Source: Acanthochromis polyacanthus (taxonomy: Eukaryota; Chordata; Actinopteri; Pomacentridae). Taken from it: DNA of 64,000 bases. Numbering within the stretch: position 1 is the stretch's first letter; every line of letters starts with the position of its first letter. Both the position numbers and the translations under genes were made by a program. Positions 20,897-32,644 of the stretch are shown piece after piece. The notes under the pieces were generated by a model. The model saw nothing but the letters and a program-made list of their open reading frames with translations, was not told where the DNA came from and searched no databases. The DNA lies in NCBI RefSeq assembly GCF_021347895.1, contig NC_067116.1:33987639-34051638 (forward strand), read 5' to 3'.

Positions 20897-22293
20897 TTAG
20901 CAGTATTTCCTTGTTTTCACCAGTTTGCTCTGGTATTTCACTGAGTGACCACTGTGTCCCACCACGTAAACGTCCAGCAGGTAGGTCTTGCCCGGTTCCA
21001 GGCCCGTGATGGTCTCTGTGGTCACAGCTTTCTGCAGGTTCGGGCTGTGGAAGTACTTGCACAGGACCTTTTCCGACTTCCTGCGGGTCTCTGGCCCGGC
21101 GCACTGATTTTGTTCCCGGCGTCGCTGCTCCTCACCGTAATTGTCGGCCACTTCCTTGCGGTAGATGCAGTATTTGTTGCGGTCCTGCGTGCCCAACCAC
21201 GCCACAGTGACTGAGGAGCAGGTGCGTAGCTTGTCGAAGGCCTTGATGCGGGTGTCCTCCGGAAGCGAAGGGAATGGCTGTTTGCTGCTGGGTCGCGTGG
21301 TGGCGAGCACCTTCAGAGTGGAGGCTCCTTTCCTGCTGCCTCGCAAGCGGATCAAGTACTTGGCTTTTGGCTTTCCTCGCAGCTGGAACTGCCGTACTCC
21401 CTCCACGTTCTGGGAGAGCAACAACTTGCCGTCACGCCTCACTTGAACCTGAACGGCGTCCAGACATGTGTGGACGAACAGAGTGACCCTCTGGTGGGAA
21501 GACACTGGGGCGAAGCGCAGGAACTTGCTGCCTTTTCTCTTGATGAAAACATCCGATACTTTGCCGTCCTTCAGCTCCACTGTCTTCTGACGAGCTTCCT
21601 CTTTAGTGCGGGCAAAAGTTCCTACGTATGCTGTGCTGGTGTTGGTGGCAGAATTCACAGCAAACACATCAAAGTAGTACTGCGTGTCTGGTTTCAGGTC
21701 TGACACAGTGAAAATGTTTTTATTGCCAATGCACACCTTCTGAATGTCTGACGCTCTGGGTTTGGCCGTGTACGCCCGTGAGATCTTGTTACTAGTGAGG
21801 CCTCGGTCTTTGCCAAAACCATTGTCAGAGGGAACAAAGCCAAAGTGCACAAAGTCAAATGGGCTGAAGTCTCTGCCGGGCTTTGGAGCCAGCATGAAGG
21901 CATCATCAGTGCTCATTTTAGCCTCGGCAGCGCACATGCTCTTGAAATTGTGCTCCTTGTTGATCACCACACAGTACTGCACAGGCTGGCCCATCAGGGA
22001 GCCTGTTGGCGTCGGTTTCCAGGCCAGAGTGACGGTGGTGCGACCCAGTGCGGTCACATCCACTCGGGGGTCGTAGGGCAGCTCTGGGTAGGGCTGGTCG
22101 GACTCCGGAGTTGTGGTGGCGTATACCTTGAAGTTACTGTCCTTCTCAGTGGACAGCAGCTCCAGTTGGTAAAGACCAGAAGGCGTACTGGTGGCCACAT
22201 AGGACTCCACATCGTTCCCCTTGTAGGTGAAGAGCTCCGTCCCTTCATCTACCGTCACCTGCTGCTTCTGTTGGTCCAGAGGTTCAGGCTCTC
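20897..22293 (-). CDS. ndnf: ndnf last coding exon (FN3 regions, stop codon)
   Basis: A single 1,397-base exon carries residues 107-571. The acceptor is TTCCAG before GAGAGCCTG, and the split glycine codon is completed by the G at the end of the preceding exon. It contains PESDQPYPELPYDPRVDV, FTVSDLKPDTQYYFDVF (about 301-317), TAYVGTFARTKEEA, LRTCSSVTVAWLGTQ and CKYFHSPNLQKAVTTET, all hallmark NDNF segments. The stop is TAA at 20,899-20,897. Confidence 0.97.
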
Positions 22294-24138
22294 CTGGAAA
22301 GCAAAAGCAAACACGCACGACATGAGCCCTTTGCTTGATTCAACATCCAAGTTGATTTATCCAGCTTTGATAAACATCTGTAGTCATGACCTTTACAGTA
22401 TTTTTCTTGATGAAAGAATTTCCAGGCAAGCTAACAGTGTTTAATGATATGAGGTCATGATGAAGCTTTGCAAGCCTCATGGACGATTAGCCCCCTCACA
22501 AGGCAGCCATGTTTTCACTCCAAACATCCCCAAAGATCACAGACCAGCATTCACTTGGCTTTTCCGGGGAAGTCACGCTACAAAGAGGCGCCTTGTAGTT
22601 TCTATGTGAGAGAAACAGTCTAAGCTGTTACCCCGGCTCGAGCAAGAAACCATAATATTATGTTTGTCAACCAGAGAGTGTGCTCAGTGGTGTACTAAAA
22701 ATTAATGCTCAAAGATCTACTCCCACTAGAGACATTTAGGAAAACGGCTGCAAAGGCAGGAAGGAGTTCACTGGCTGAACCATTGCTGCACCACATCCAG
22801 TGAAGTCAGACTGGCACTGCGTGTGTTGGGTTCAAATTTGTCAATATTCTTCCAGCTCAGAATGAATTCTTTTCTCTTGAGGCATGGTAAATGTCTTCAA
22901 CAGTTTAACTACCCAATAAATCATTTTGGAATATTTGATCTGACAAGAGCATGGACAGACATGCAGGTGCTCATGTATTGACATTCAAATATATGCTCAC
23001 ATCACACATCTATGCTCTAAACCGCTGCTTTAGTCATCTGGCAAGATCTGCTGTGCTGAAAGGACACCCTCCAGATGGAGAAAGTTTTAATGTGAAGCCG
23101 AAAAAACAGAAAAAAGGCACAAAAGAAAAGAGGAAGGAGCACAGACGAGTACAGCAGGATTTACCTTATGAGGACCAAGAGAGCTTAAGTAAAGGGATGT
23201 AGCGGCTTTGATTCAGTAGACTGAAATTATAGACGTCAGCTTGGGGCGAGTCAGACCTCATAAGTGGTCAGACTAGACACTACGCCTGTGACTTAATTAA
23301 AACCCACCAAAACACAAAGCCTAGCATCACTGTGTAGGTTAATTGTGTGTGGGGGATAGTGATATTTCCACATAACGTGTCATTAACCTCTTCCACGGCT
23401 GCCTGATGTCAATTATACCTGATCCCTCTCCACTGGCCTCCTCTGGCAGCTCCTGCAGCGTCAGTTTCCACTCTAGAGGAGCATCGCAAGGTGTCACGGT
23501 CACAGACAAGGGTGTGTTGTCTTCTTCCACCACAAAGTAGTACCTGTGAAAATAATAGGCTCGATATGAGCATTCAAGATTCACAGTTTATCCTAAATTA
23601 CACATGGAGTAAACGAATGAGCGCACTGAGACTGTAAAGCTCAGGCACAATGTGGTATTATTGTACCGTCGACCTTGGTCTCTCTCCTTCTGAGCCGTCA
23701 GACTTTCTCATCTATTATTTAGTTTTTGCATCAACATAAGAGATCCTGTTACAGGGCAACATCTGATGTTTCCTATCTATTTACAGTAAGTGGACATCAA
23801 CAGGTTGAATGTTTACCTTGGTGATTGTTGTGAATCAGTCAGCAGCTCAAGGTGGAATTAGCTCATTTTTGCAGCCATGCAGACAGTTTTAATCACCAGC
23901 ATTATGTCATTCATTCAGTCACAGTTTGTCTGCGGGGCTCTTACCTTTTGGACGTGTCCCTGAAAAGATAGCCGCTGATCTCCGCTCCGTCTGGTATCAC
24001 AGAGGAGTCATGGAACAGCGACTTGTCTCTGATCTGCATCTGAAAGAGGCCTTCATCTCTCGTAGGCAGCTTCTGGGCCACAGATCCGAGCCCCAACAAC
24101 ACCAGCAGCACCACACTCCAACCTTTACACTGCCTCAT
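20897..24138 (-). CDS. ndnf: ndnf, complete coding region (3 coding exons): secreted neuron-derived neurotrophic factor
   Basis: Exons 23945-24138, 23419-23543 and 20897-22293 join in frame (194+125+1397 = 1,716 bases) to encode 571 residues plus stop; I recall 568 for human NDNF. Residues 1-22 are a signal peptide (MRQCKGWS, then the leucine-rich VVLLVLLGLG, cleaved near SVAQ). Residues 25-110 are the conserved NDNF N-terminal region (LPTRDEG, SSVIPDGAEIS, VVEEDNTPLSVTVTPCDAP). Two fibronectin type III-like regions follow, the first over roughly 175-330 and the second near the C terminus, ending VKTRKYC. NDNF is a secreted glycoprotein. From the literature it supports neuron growth and survival and GnRH-neuron migration in vertebrates. 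The gene lies downstream of prdm5's promoter side in the same orientation. No frameshift or missing segment is visible. Confidence 0.97.
22294..23418 (-). other. ndnf: ndnf intron between middle and last coding exons
   Basis: About 1.1 kb with a GTATAA donor and TTCCAG acceptor on the minus strand. I see no other gene or named repeat. Confidence 0.8.
23419..23543 (-). CDS. ndnf: ndnf middle coding exon
   Basis: This exon has 125 bases. A TTTTCACAG acceptor precedes GTACTACTTT, which joins the AG left by the previous exon to make arginine (KRYYFVVEEDN). It ends SGEGS plus one base before the donor GTATAA. Phase 2 in and phase 1 out fit both neighbours. Confidence 0.95.
23945..24138 (-). CDS. 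ndnf: ndnf first coding exon (signal peptide)
   Basis: An acceptor (TGTCTTTCAG) lies two bases before the ATG at 24,138-24,136, so only one untranslated base is in this exon and the rest of the 5' UTR must be spliced on. It encodes the signal peptide and 64 full codons to FRDTSK, then two bases of an arginine codon, with donor GTAAGA. The upstream in-frame ATG at 24,180 lies before the acceptor and is intronic. Confidence 0.94.
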
Positions 24139-24203
24139 TCTGAAAGACAGAAACAAAAAGGGCTCAGTTTCATTCAGCATTTCCTAAAGATTTTTGTCTG
24201 ATT

Positions 24204-24265
24204 TTGGAAGGATAGTTTGACATTTTTGGAATTTCTTTCTTGCTGATGGCTGGATATAAAAGTAC
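24204..24265 (-). repeat. fragment of the 'AAAATGTTGAACTATTCC' fish repeat, minus copy
   Basis: The words 'ggatagtttgacatttttgg' and 'tttctttcttgctgatggc' are the reverse complement of the repeat seen as tandem units at 25.4-26.1 kb. It lies just upstream of the ndnf signal exon. Confidence 0.45.
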
Positions 24266-24566
24266 CTCTTTGAAAAACAGGGGGCAGTCGCTAACCTGAG
24301 TTTATTCAAAGACATAATTTAAAAATGCACACAGTTTAACTAGTTTTAACCTTTTTAGTTATTCCACACCACTTTCAGACAATTAAAGGTCTCACGCTCA
24401 ACATCTTTCTCTCTTAAAACTATAATTTGTCATTTTTGCACTTTTTTGTAACAGTTTATAGTCAAGGATTACACAGAATGTTAACTAGTGAGTTTAAGAA
24501 ATGTTGGTATAAATCTTCTCTTTGTGTGAATGTAGCAGGGTCAGTGGTGCAGCAGAAGTTGTGGGT

Positions 24567-24567
<1 letters not shown>

Positions 24568-24608
<41 letters not shown>
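24568..24608. repeat. (TA)n microsatellite
   Basis: A nearly pure TA run of about 40 bases, followed by AT-rich low-complexity sequence to about 24,650. Confidence 0.95.
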
Positions 24609-24609
<1 letters not shown>

Positions 24610-25369
24610 TATTGTATTAGTAATATATAATATACCATATATATTATTTTAGTGTTCTTTTATTGTTATTGTGTGTACTGTTTACACAAAGTTTGGTCTG
24701 TCTCTCGGTTGTTGTGTGGAACCTTTGTTTGGGGGCCCCTGTGCCCCTATGAAATTTGTGTGTTTTAATGTTATGTAATTCTACTTACAAGTTCATTTCC
24801 CCATTCTAATACGGTTATGCATTGTCTAATTTCTGTAGGAGTACCAGTCTTGTGTGAAGATTTTGTGTGTCTTTTTTTCGATTATGCAGGGCTGTAATAA
24901 ATGGAAATTGCCTCCAAAAGAAAAAAACATGCATGTGTTGCCTGAATTAACAATGCAGAGAAGAGAAGTCATCGGTTACACTAAGCTAACTGACTTCTGG
25001 CACCAGCTTCAAATTTATCATGGGGGTAGTATAAATATATTCATCTAGCTTTTGACAAGAAAACTAATGAGTGTTTTTTAATATGTCAAACCTTTGCTAA
25101 CAAGCCAAACAAATATAGAGCATACTTTGAAGGAGCAGGTAGGCATTTTTTGGAAAGGCTGAGCAAATTAGCTAACCGTTAGCCTTCACTTCCAGTGTTA
25201 ATGCTACGTTAAGCTAAGATAATCAACTTGTGGGGCTAAGTCTAAGCATTAAGTTCAATAAAAACACTTTCCAATACCCAAACTGCAAATATTGACATTT
25301 TTGAAAGAAAAATGGTTTTATTTCTTTTCCCTTTTTGCCATATGACAGAGCTAACCAGGCTGCTTTCAC

Positions 25370-26075
25370 CATTTCCAGTATTTATCCTATGCAAAGCTCA
25401 TAAAGTAGCACAAGATTTAGCATTCAAATATGAGATGGTATCAGTTTTCTCAGCTACCTCTCAGCAAGAAATCCAATTAATGTGCTTTTACAAAATGTTC
25501 AACTATTACTTTACAGTTTAACCAAACATACCTGTGATAAAATTGAGAAAAAAATAATAAAAAAATTAAAAAGGAGCAGATAATCCACCATGCTGCTGGC
25601 TACAGCTGAACGTTTAGCGTATAGATGTGAAATGGTGTCGGTTTTCCCAGCTAAAGTTTAGCAATAAATCTATTAAAGAGTTAGTAAAAATGTTAAACTA
25701 CTATTTTACACTTAAACCTAACACATTTGGGATAAAATGGGACAGACTTGCTGCCTTTATTGTAGCTACCATTTTGCTGCACTAAGCTTTTGGTTGGAGC
25801 TTAATATTTAGCAAACAGACATGAGATGGTCAATCTCATCAACTCTCAGCCTGAACTTCAACAAATGTGCTTCCCAAAATGTTTAACCATTGCTTGACAG
25901 TAAAACCAAATTAACAGTGATACTTGTTGTGAAAACAATTTTGGGATTTTGCTCTCATTGATTTCTATTTTAAGCTACGCTAAGCAACTATTGGTTGCTG
26001 CTTAATGTTAAGTAACAAGCAAGAGAGATATCAACTCACATCATCTCAGCAAGAAGTCGAAGACCAAAATAACTG
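25370..26075 (+). repeat. four diverged tandem units (about 195 bp each) of a fish interspersed repeat
   Basis: A block of 'gagatggt', 'ttctcag', 'caagaaatc' and 'aaaatgttcaactattac' recurs near 25,430, 25,626, 25,819 and (partly) 26,022, preceded each time by a 'tttagca' or 'ttaagtaa' word. The spacing is about 193-200 bases. The consensus resembles the common teleost repeat ending in aaaatgttgaactattcc. Units have diverged heavily, so the tandem array is old. Confidence 0.55.
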
Positions 26076-26499
26076 CTTACATTAGAAATGAGTACTGGTG
26101 ACCTATACAGTGTGTTCAAAATGTCATTTTTTTTTTCCATGGAGGTACTAAATAGCTTTTTCTAATCTCTTCTTTCATTCTGGCATTGACTAAAAACTCA
26201 AAAACTCTCCCTAATGAGTTATAGCTATTTGGCACCACTTAGTTTTGGCAACACACATATAATGTTTTTATGGGATCCTGCTTCAATTTTCTCCCCCACT
26301 ACATATTGTATTTCAAGTTAAAATGTGCTTTCTTGCCATGTTTCCCTTTCAGTTTTAGCCTTAATTAACATTTAATAGGAAATCCTGATCACAACACAAT
26401 CACCATCTGTGAGGGAATCAGAGAGCGAGAGACAAAAAAGTGAAAGGAGTGAATGAGAACCCCGGGCCACAGAGAGAGGAAGGAGGGATTAGATTTAAA

Positions 26500-26830
26500 C
26501 AGGAATGTGTGAAGGAAAAGACATTTCTTGACGCTCCAGGGAACCACACAGTTTCATAAAACGCTTAATATAAAAAAAACTCCCCAAATCTGTCTCGTTT
26601 ACGTTTTATTGATGCTAATATAAAAATGTTTGGTGGTGCCGGCCACAGTTGGAGCCGAGGACGAGGTGCAGCTGGGAGACTCTCAAGTATCCCCTGTCTA
26701 TTGATTTTGCCCCATTGATTGCAGCTGATGGGAACACCAAATCCCTGGTGATTTAATCAGTGTAATGATGGCAGATTAGCCAGATACTTTACTGCCATTT
26801 ACTGCAAGCGAGATGGTGTCCTTTTAATGA
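26500..26830. promoter_or_regulatory. candidate regulatory block in the ndnf 5' intron
   Basis: A repeat-free, complex stretch with homeodomain-like words (TTTAATCAGTGTAATG, CCATTGATTG) in a position where enhancers of ndnf would be expected. No conservation could be measured. Confidence 0.25.
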
Positions 26831-29299
26831 CCCCTCTCCCTTTCTCTGCTCACCCTCCCTTGTCTGTCTCTTTCTCTTGATCACAGTTTTTCATCAGCCA
26901 AAATAATCTCTTTCACACTTGTGCACACATATCCATCCCATTCGGCTCCTCTTTACATGTTCCCCTCCTTCACTGCCTCCCTAAACAGAGGCTGATGAGT
27001 AAAACCCAGGAGGCCCAAACGAAGGTCCACAATGCAAACAACCGTGGCTTCATTTCTACATTATGATCCTTTAAAAACACAAGCAGGGGGAAAAAGCCCT
27101 TGACAGCTCCTGTCAGTGTCTCTGTCTCTGCTGTTGTCTGAGCCCAGCCTCCCGTCACACTGCCAGACTTCAGAGAGCAAAAGGAAAAGCCGCCTAAGTG
27201 GTACTTTGAGGTCTGACTCACACAGAGGGTGGAGATCCTTATCGCCTCAGCTTGTCTCATTCCACTTCAGAAACGTGTCAGTCGGAACAAAGACATGTCT
27301 ATTAATACTCAAGACAGCGCTGAGGTGGTATGCACAGAGCTGCTCAGAGCTGTCTTTCATTCCGACATCCCCAAACACCACAGAGACACAGCGAGGGCCT
27401 CGTCCCCCAGCCAGCTCCGTCCACCACACTGATGTCATTACACATAATGTCTGCTAGCACTCGCACACTCAGGGTTTTTATCACCGCTGTCATTTGCACA
27501 TTTGATGTGCGACTTCAATGTGCTCCTCACATGTGACAGCGCTGATTTAAACCCTGTGAAGCTCTCCAACTCCTGCCACTGAAGCACTCTCGTCGCAATG
27601 TACTGTACACTGCAGGGAGATGACATCTGAATATTACTGGAGCAGTTGTACTGGGTCACTGCGGTTGCATGGGGCATTGCAGAGTCAACATGGTCACACA
27701 GCCTGCTCTGGATCTGCTTTTACACGCCGCCCGGCACCATTCTCATGCCACAGAGTTCCCTTACCAAAATAACACAGAAAGGAAAAGAAGCTGCATCTGG
27801 AACAAATAAAGCCTAATGTTTAATTAGAATGGGGAAGAATGAATGATCGCAATTTGAGGAATGGATAATTTTAAGGCAAAGTCACCCGCAGTCGTGTCAA
27901 CTTTGTTTTGCTGCTGCTTTTTAGCTGTTTATTTCTATATTTATAGGTTTTTGTTTCACTTTTACTGGGATGTGTCAAGCATTTTGGGTAGAATGTGCAA
28001 GCTGTGGCATCTAGAGAGCTGTGTAATGAGATTAAAGGACAACTGCAGCAAGTTACATCGGGTGGAAACAGTCGCAATCTTCTTTCCCATGGCTGTCTAC
28101 TTGCCACATCTACAATACCAATCTCAAGCAGAAAAAAATACATGAAAAATTACCCCCCATCTCCTCCCCATTCCTGCATAATGAGTGGAATGGCATCCCA
28201 TCAATTGATTTCTCCTTTAACAGCTTTGACCCTGCTCTAATTTAGGGTCATTACAAGCAAATCATGTGCCAAGCCAAAACAAAATGTTCACACTTTGTAT
28301 TTACATCTCCCAGATGGATGCAATCTTTTCAGCAAACTGCTGCAAAATTAAGATCACTCACAATCTGCTCAAGATGAAAGCAAAAGAATATCAATTACAT
28401 GCAACAATACAGCCTCAACTTCCATCCACCTGGTCAGCTCTGCGTGCACGTGTGAGGAGTGCGTTTCCGGCAAGAACATACTGATTGTAAGCTTTCCATG
28501 TATGGCGGCGTTTCTGAACACAAGGCAAGGCTGCGTCCACGCATCCCCGTGTGTGCACGTACGTTCTCGTGCACCAAACTGCCCCTGACCTCCCCTCACT
28601 TTGTTTAACCGGCCTCTCCCCTCCTTCCCTCCAGCTCCTTGTCAAGATGGATAAGCCTCCTGCCTGCTGCCACATGGAGCTCATTAACCGAACGGGAGGG
28701 GAATAAAAGACAGTTTAATTTCAACACAAATAAAGAGACATTTCGGATTCCACCCAACGAGACGCCTGGCATGGACCTGAAGCCTCTGTGTGTTTTCTTT
28801 ACAGGGAAGTCTGAAGGCAGATTTATGGTGGGTCCTCGGTAGCGAGCTCCATCACCGCTGTCACTTCAGGGCCAATGTGGGGATTGAAGTAAGTAGAGTA
28901 TATATGGGAGGGGGCCGGAGCCAAGGATGGAACAACACAGGAACCGGACCTGTTCTATAGGCGGGCCAAACCAAATCAGGTCTGGTTCTCTTGGACTGCT
29001 TAAACGGCTCATTAATGAATTGGTAGAGACTGTGGTGGAGGCTCTGACCCAAGAATGGAGATTTTTTTTTATCTGGTGCGTGTGTCCAAACCATCACATT
29101 CCTCTGCTCCACTCTGTGCATAAGTCTAAGTCATCACTCAGGACCTGTCACCTCGCCATCCACAACATCACTCACAGTTTGAGTTTCTGAGCAGAATCCA
29201 CATCAGCAGAACCACGAAGGCTGGCACAAGAGCATCATGGAAAGGAGAGGTTCTTCTTTCCCCCTCCTGCCCCTTCCCCTCCCTCTGCATCCTGGAATG

Positions 29300-29580
29300 T
29301 CTCTATGAGGAGGGTCGCTTTCTGCGTTTTCACATAGAATTGAGGAGGGGGGTTGGTGGTGGTACTGCTGCTGCTGGTGGCTCTGACCGATGTGCTGGCA
29401 TTGTGGCTGCGAGGGGGTGATTATAGATTACAAGAGAAAATGCCCCCCTCATGGGAAAGTCATCCACCCACTGCCCATCATCCGGGGCGCACGGGCCCGG
29501 CCTGCGTCGTGGGAAATTAGTCAATCATGATTCGTTATGTTGTGCTTGGAGGGAAGTACAGAAAGCCTGTTCAGCAGCTA
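29300..29580. promoter_or_regulatory. candidate regulatory block upstream in ndnf region
   Basis: A complex, GC-moderate, repeat-free stretch with 'gggtgattatagattacaag', 'tgggaaagtcatcc' and 'tgggaaattagtcaatcatg', resembling conserved non-coding elements in texture only. Confidence 0.25.
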
Positions 29581-29681
29581 GTGCGAGCTTCTTGTGTCCA
29601 TCTGAGGGAGCATAATGAGGGGCTTTGGAAAGTGAGCGTGCCCCGGGGGAGGGAGAGAGCGAGCAGGAGCGCATGGAGAGG

Positions 29682-29703
29682 AGTGTGTGTGTGTGTGTGT
29701 GTG
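29682..29703. repeat. (GT)n microsatellite
   Basis: Eleven GT units next to a GA-rich stretch. Confidence 0.9.
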
Positions 29704-30885
29704 GATATGATGAATAATTTAACAAGGAAATACAAAAAAGTTGCGCCCTTAATCTTCCACCACTGACTCTGGATATGTGACAAAAAGGGGGGCAGCGCGG
29801 AGCAGACTGTAGATACACCGCTGAAGCCTGTCACTTTCTCCAAGACGCAAACGGGCTATAGCAACACTGGCGGAATTCTTTCAGCCGGAGAGTTTTCATA
29901 TGCAAATCACGGTTTAGTTACGGTATGCGACGCAGACCTTCCCATTTTAAGACTTTTTTTTCCTTCTTCTTCTTTCCTTGTTGTTCATGATTCATTCTCC
30001 TGAGAAAGTAGAAGAGGGAGGCAGTGTGGCTTCACCCTGCTGCTAAATACAGTTATTCAAATCCCCACTCCGGGTATGTCTCTCATTAAACACCGACTGA
30101 GAGGCTCTCACATGGACCGGATGAGGAAAACAACTCCCAACACGAGCTAAACTGTCATCAATCTGCCTCAGAATTAGCCTAATTAAAACAACCGAGGCGA
30201 CGGCAGCTCAAACACATCCACATTTTCATTGATATCTTTAAAAAGTAGCTCTTCATCTCTTCCGGTCCTCTCCAAAAGGCTGTTACAGGTGCGTAAAAGC
30301 ACCCAAGGGCGGCACGGTGAAGGTGATGTTTATCAAAATTGGATGCCACGTGAAAAGCTGAAAGCTACAAGTGCAGGTGGAGAGAAAAGAGAGAAATCTT
30401 ACACGAGGAGGTGGAAATTCTGCGCGTATTGACAATCGCCCGTACTGGGTGCCGTGTCACCCTTGGGAGCATGGGAACTGCCAGGATCTTACAAAAGCAA
30501 AAAAGGATATTTCCTAAAGTTCATCTCCTCTCCAGGTCATGCGCAATCCCAAACCAAGAAAAAAAAACTAAAATTAAAGACGCATACGAGTTGGAGCTTG
30601 ATTGAAATGTGTTCGAAACTTTTTAAGTTCACGGAGTTGTAAAAACCGCAAAAACCTCTTCTTCCACTTCTTTTCTGTCTGGCAGACGTTTCAAAGGCGC
30701 TGCTTCACTCGAGGAGTCCGGCTCTGAATTTATATGGAGCTTTTTTTTAACGCACAAAGATATTAAAAGCTTCAGAAAAGTTAAAGACAGAAGGGGAAGT
30801 TTTTTTCTGAATGTCGATCAGGCGCAACCGCTACGAGCCAGAAGTAAATCATGTGGAAAAATATATTTACAGGAGACAGTCTTAC

Positions 30886-31300
30886 CTCTCGGAAAATGAA
30901 GTTTTCTGAAGAATGGCGCCTCTTGTTCTCAAAACCACTTTGGGGGAAATATGCAAAAAAAAATGAAAAAGAAAAGTGCCTTAAAGCGATTTTAAAAGGG
31001 GGAGAATGAAAAGCGCACGTTGTCCTCTACAGTGTCCAGTAGTTCCTTCAGTTTTCACTGCTATTGTTGGTGCCTATCAATCGGATTAGGCGACAGCTCT
31101 GGTGCGTGTTTGCAGTTTTCTTGCGGATTTAACTGGTCTCTAGTGGGCAGGAGTGTGTGTGAGAGTGTGTTTGAGTGGGTATCCCGAGTGCTGGCAGTGC
31201 GTCCCTCCCCTGCCGCGCCGCTGCTATTGAAACCTCCACTGGATTGGAGGCAAAACTGGTGCGAACTTCTTCCTCTTCTTCCCTGCGCTCTGAGTAGGAC
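30886..31300 (-). promoter_or_regulatory. ndnf: probable ndnf non-coding exon 1 and promoter
   Basis: On the minus strand the sequence ends in GAGAG before GTAAGA, an almost ideal donor at 30,885-30,881, with CpG-rich DNA to its right (about 31,190-31,290). Splicing this to the ndnf ATG exon would give AGA before the ATG, with A at -3. Human NDNF also has an untranslated first exon, as far as I recall. The transcription start is not determined; the right edge given here is approximate. Confidence 0.5.
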
Positions 31301-31599
31301 GACTCCAAGACACAGAACCAGCCCACTCCAGCAGCAAGCCACGAGAAGAAGAAGAAAAAAAAACCAAACCATGCATGCACAGAGAGGTTTAACTGGCCCT
31401 CAAACTGCCCCCAAAAATATGGAGACATGTAAATTCTTAAAAGCTTGTAACAGGGGCAGAGTGTTGCAGACAGTCAGATGTCACCAGAGCATGAATCTAA
31501 CGCCCCTCGGTGTTCAGACAGCGGGCTTCCCCCTCATACATTTTATTTCCTCGGTGTTTACTGTGATGCTCCCTGAAAATTATTAGTTTGGGCAGTAGC

Positions 31600-32640
31600 A
31601 CTCTGCTGAAGACACGCAATCCCTCAGGCTATGTAGTGCAGGCAAGTTTTATCATGGGCCCTGTGTGCGCAAAAGCGTGATCATCATGATGGGCTCAGCA
31701 GAATGGCGAGAAACGTCTCCTTCATGTGTCACACAGGACCTCAACACACAACAAAAGTTTTACTAATCAGCTGTGGAAATTCCCAGTGAGGCATTCACTG
31801 GTTTTTGTTGTCAGTTCCTGGGTTGGAGCAAATATTTATCCAAGATAAGGCGCCATTCACTGTCTCAGAACTGAATTGCCCCCCTCCCCTGAATTTATGG
31901 CTTGATGGGTGTCCGTGGCTGACGAGCGGACAATCTAGATTTTAGAGGATGCTGCCGTTTCCTGCTGTTTCCTCCCCTCAGGAGGACCGTCTTTCATGTC
32001 GGGGATCTGCACATTTGCACGCATGAGAGACTGCAGGTTGCACGCAGGACCACAGATGATATCTTCATATACAGGCCACCTCCTCAGTTTATACAGTTTA
32101 CCTATATCTGTGCATATATGACAAATTGTGTTCTCTAATTAGATGGAAAACATCTGGAAAATGTCACATCCAGACTTTGGATGAATGTTTACAGAAAGCA
32201 GGTAAATTAAGAAAAATAAAAGGATACATTATCAAACATAAAGAGATATAGTTAAAGATATTTTGATTTGGAAACATTCGTATGTTTATTATGAGTATGA
32301 ATGAGTTTAGGTTCAGATTTATACTGATAACGAATAAATGTGTTGGCCTGCAGGCTGCTAGCTGTGAATCTGGACAAAGTGTTGGTACAACAGCGTCATC
32401 TAGTGTTTGCCAGAACAATTCCACAGAGGACAGAGTTCAGAAACCAAAGGGGAAGTTAGGTAGTTTTTTTGTACTATACTCATTTTTAACAAGAAATGTG
32501 ACCGTTTAAGCTTAAAAGGCTGCAAAAAACACAGTTGCAATAAGGATGGAAGCTCGACTCACACCGTCCATCATAACAAACAGCTCCTTTACAGTATATT
32601 TATATTAACTTCCATGTTTTAACATACAGACAGGGACCTC
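31600..32640. other. intergenic, ndnf-cpeb2 spacer
   Basis: No exon recognised. About 31,850-31,990 is complex and repeat-free and may be regulatory; the rest is AT-rich. Confidence 0.4.
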
Positions 32641-32644
32641 TGAT

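Larger units (their letters stand above)
24139..30885 (-). other. ndnf: ndnf 5' untranslated intron (inferred), about 6.7 kb
   Basis: The first coding exon begins with a strong acceptor at its left boundary on the minus strand. The best matching donor upstream is GAGAG/GTAAGA at 30,885-30,881. The interval holds a TA microsatellite, tandem copies of a fish repeat (25.4-26.1 kb) and complex, repeat-free stretches near 26.6-26.8 and 29.3-29.6 kb that could be regulatory. The 5' end is unproven without a transcript. Confidence 0.5.

Noticed and set aside
21845..22444. 199-codon plus-strand frame
   Set aside because: It is antisense to the ndnf coding exon, which accounts for its openness.
24139..24180. 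Upstream in-frame ATG for ndnf (at 24,180)
   Set aside because: It lies before the TCTTTCAG acceptor and so is intronic; the signal peptide begins properly at 24,138.
31020..31586. 188-codon plus-strand open frame
   Set aside because: It covers the CpG-rich ndnf promoter, is rich in Ser/Cys/Arg without domain or splice signals, and is explained by base composition.
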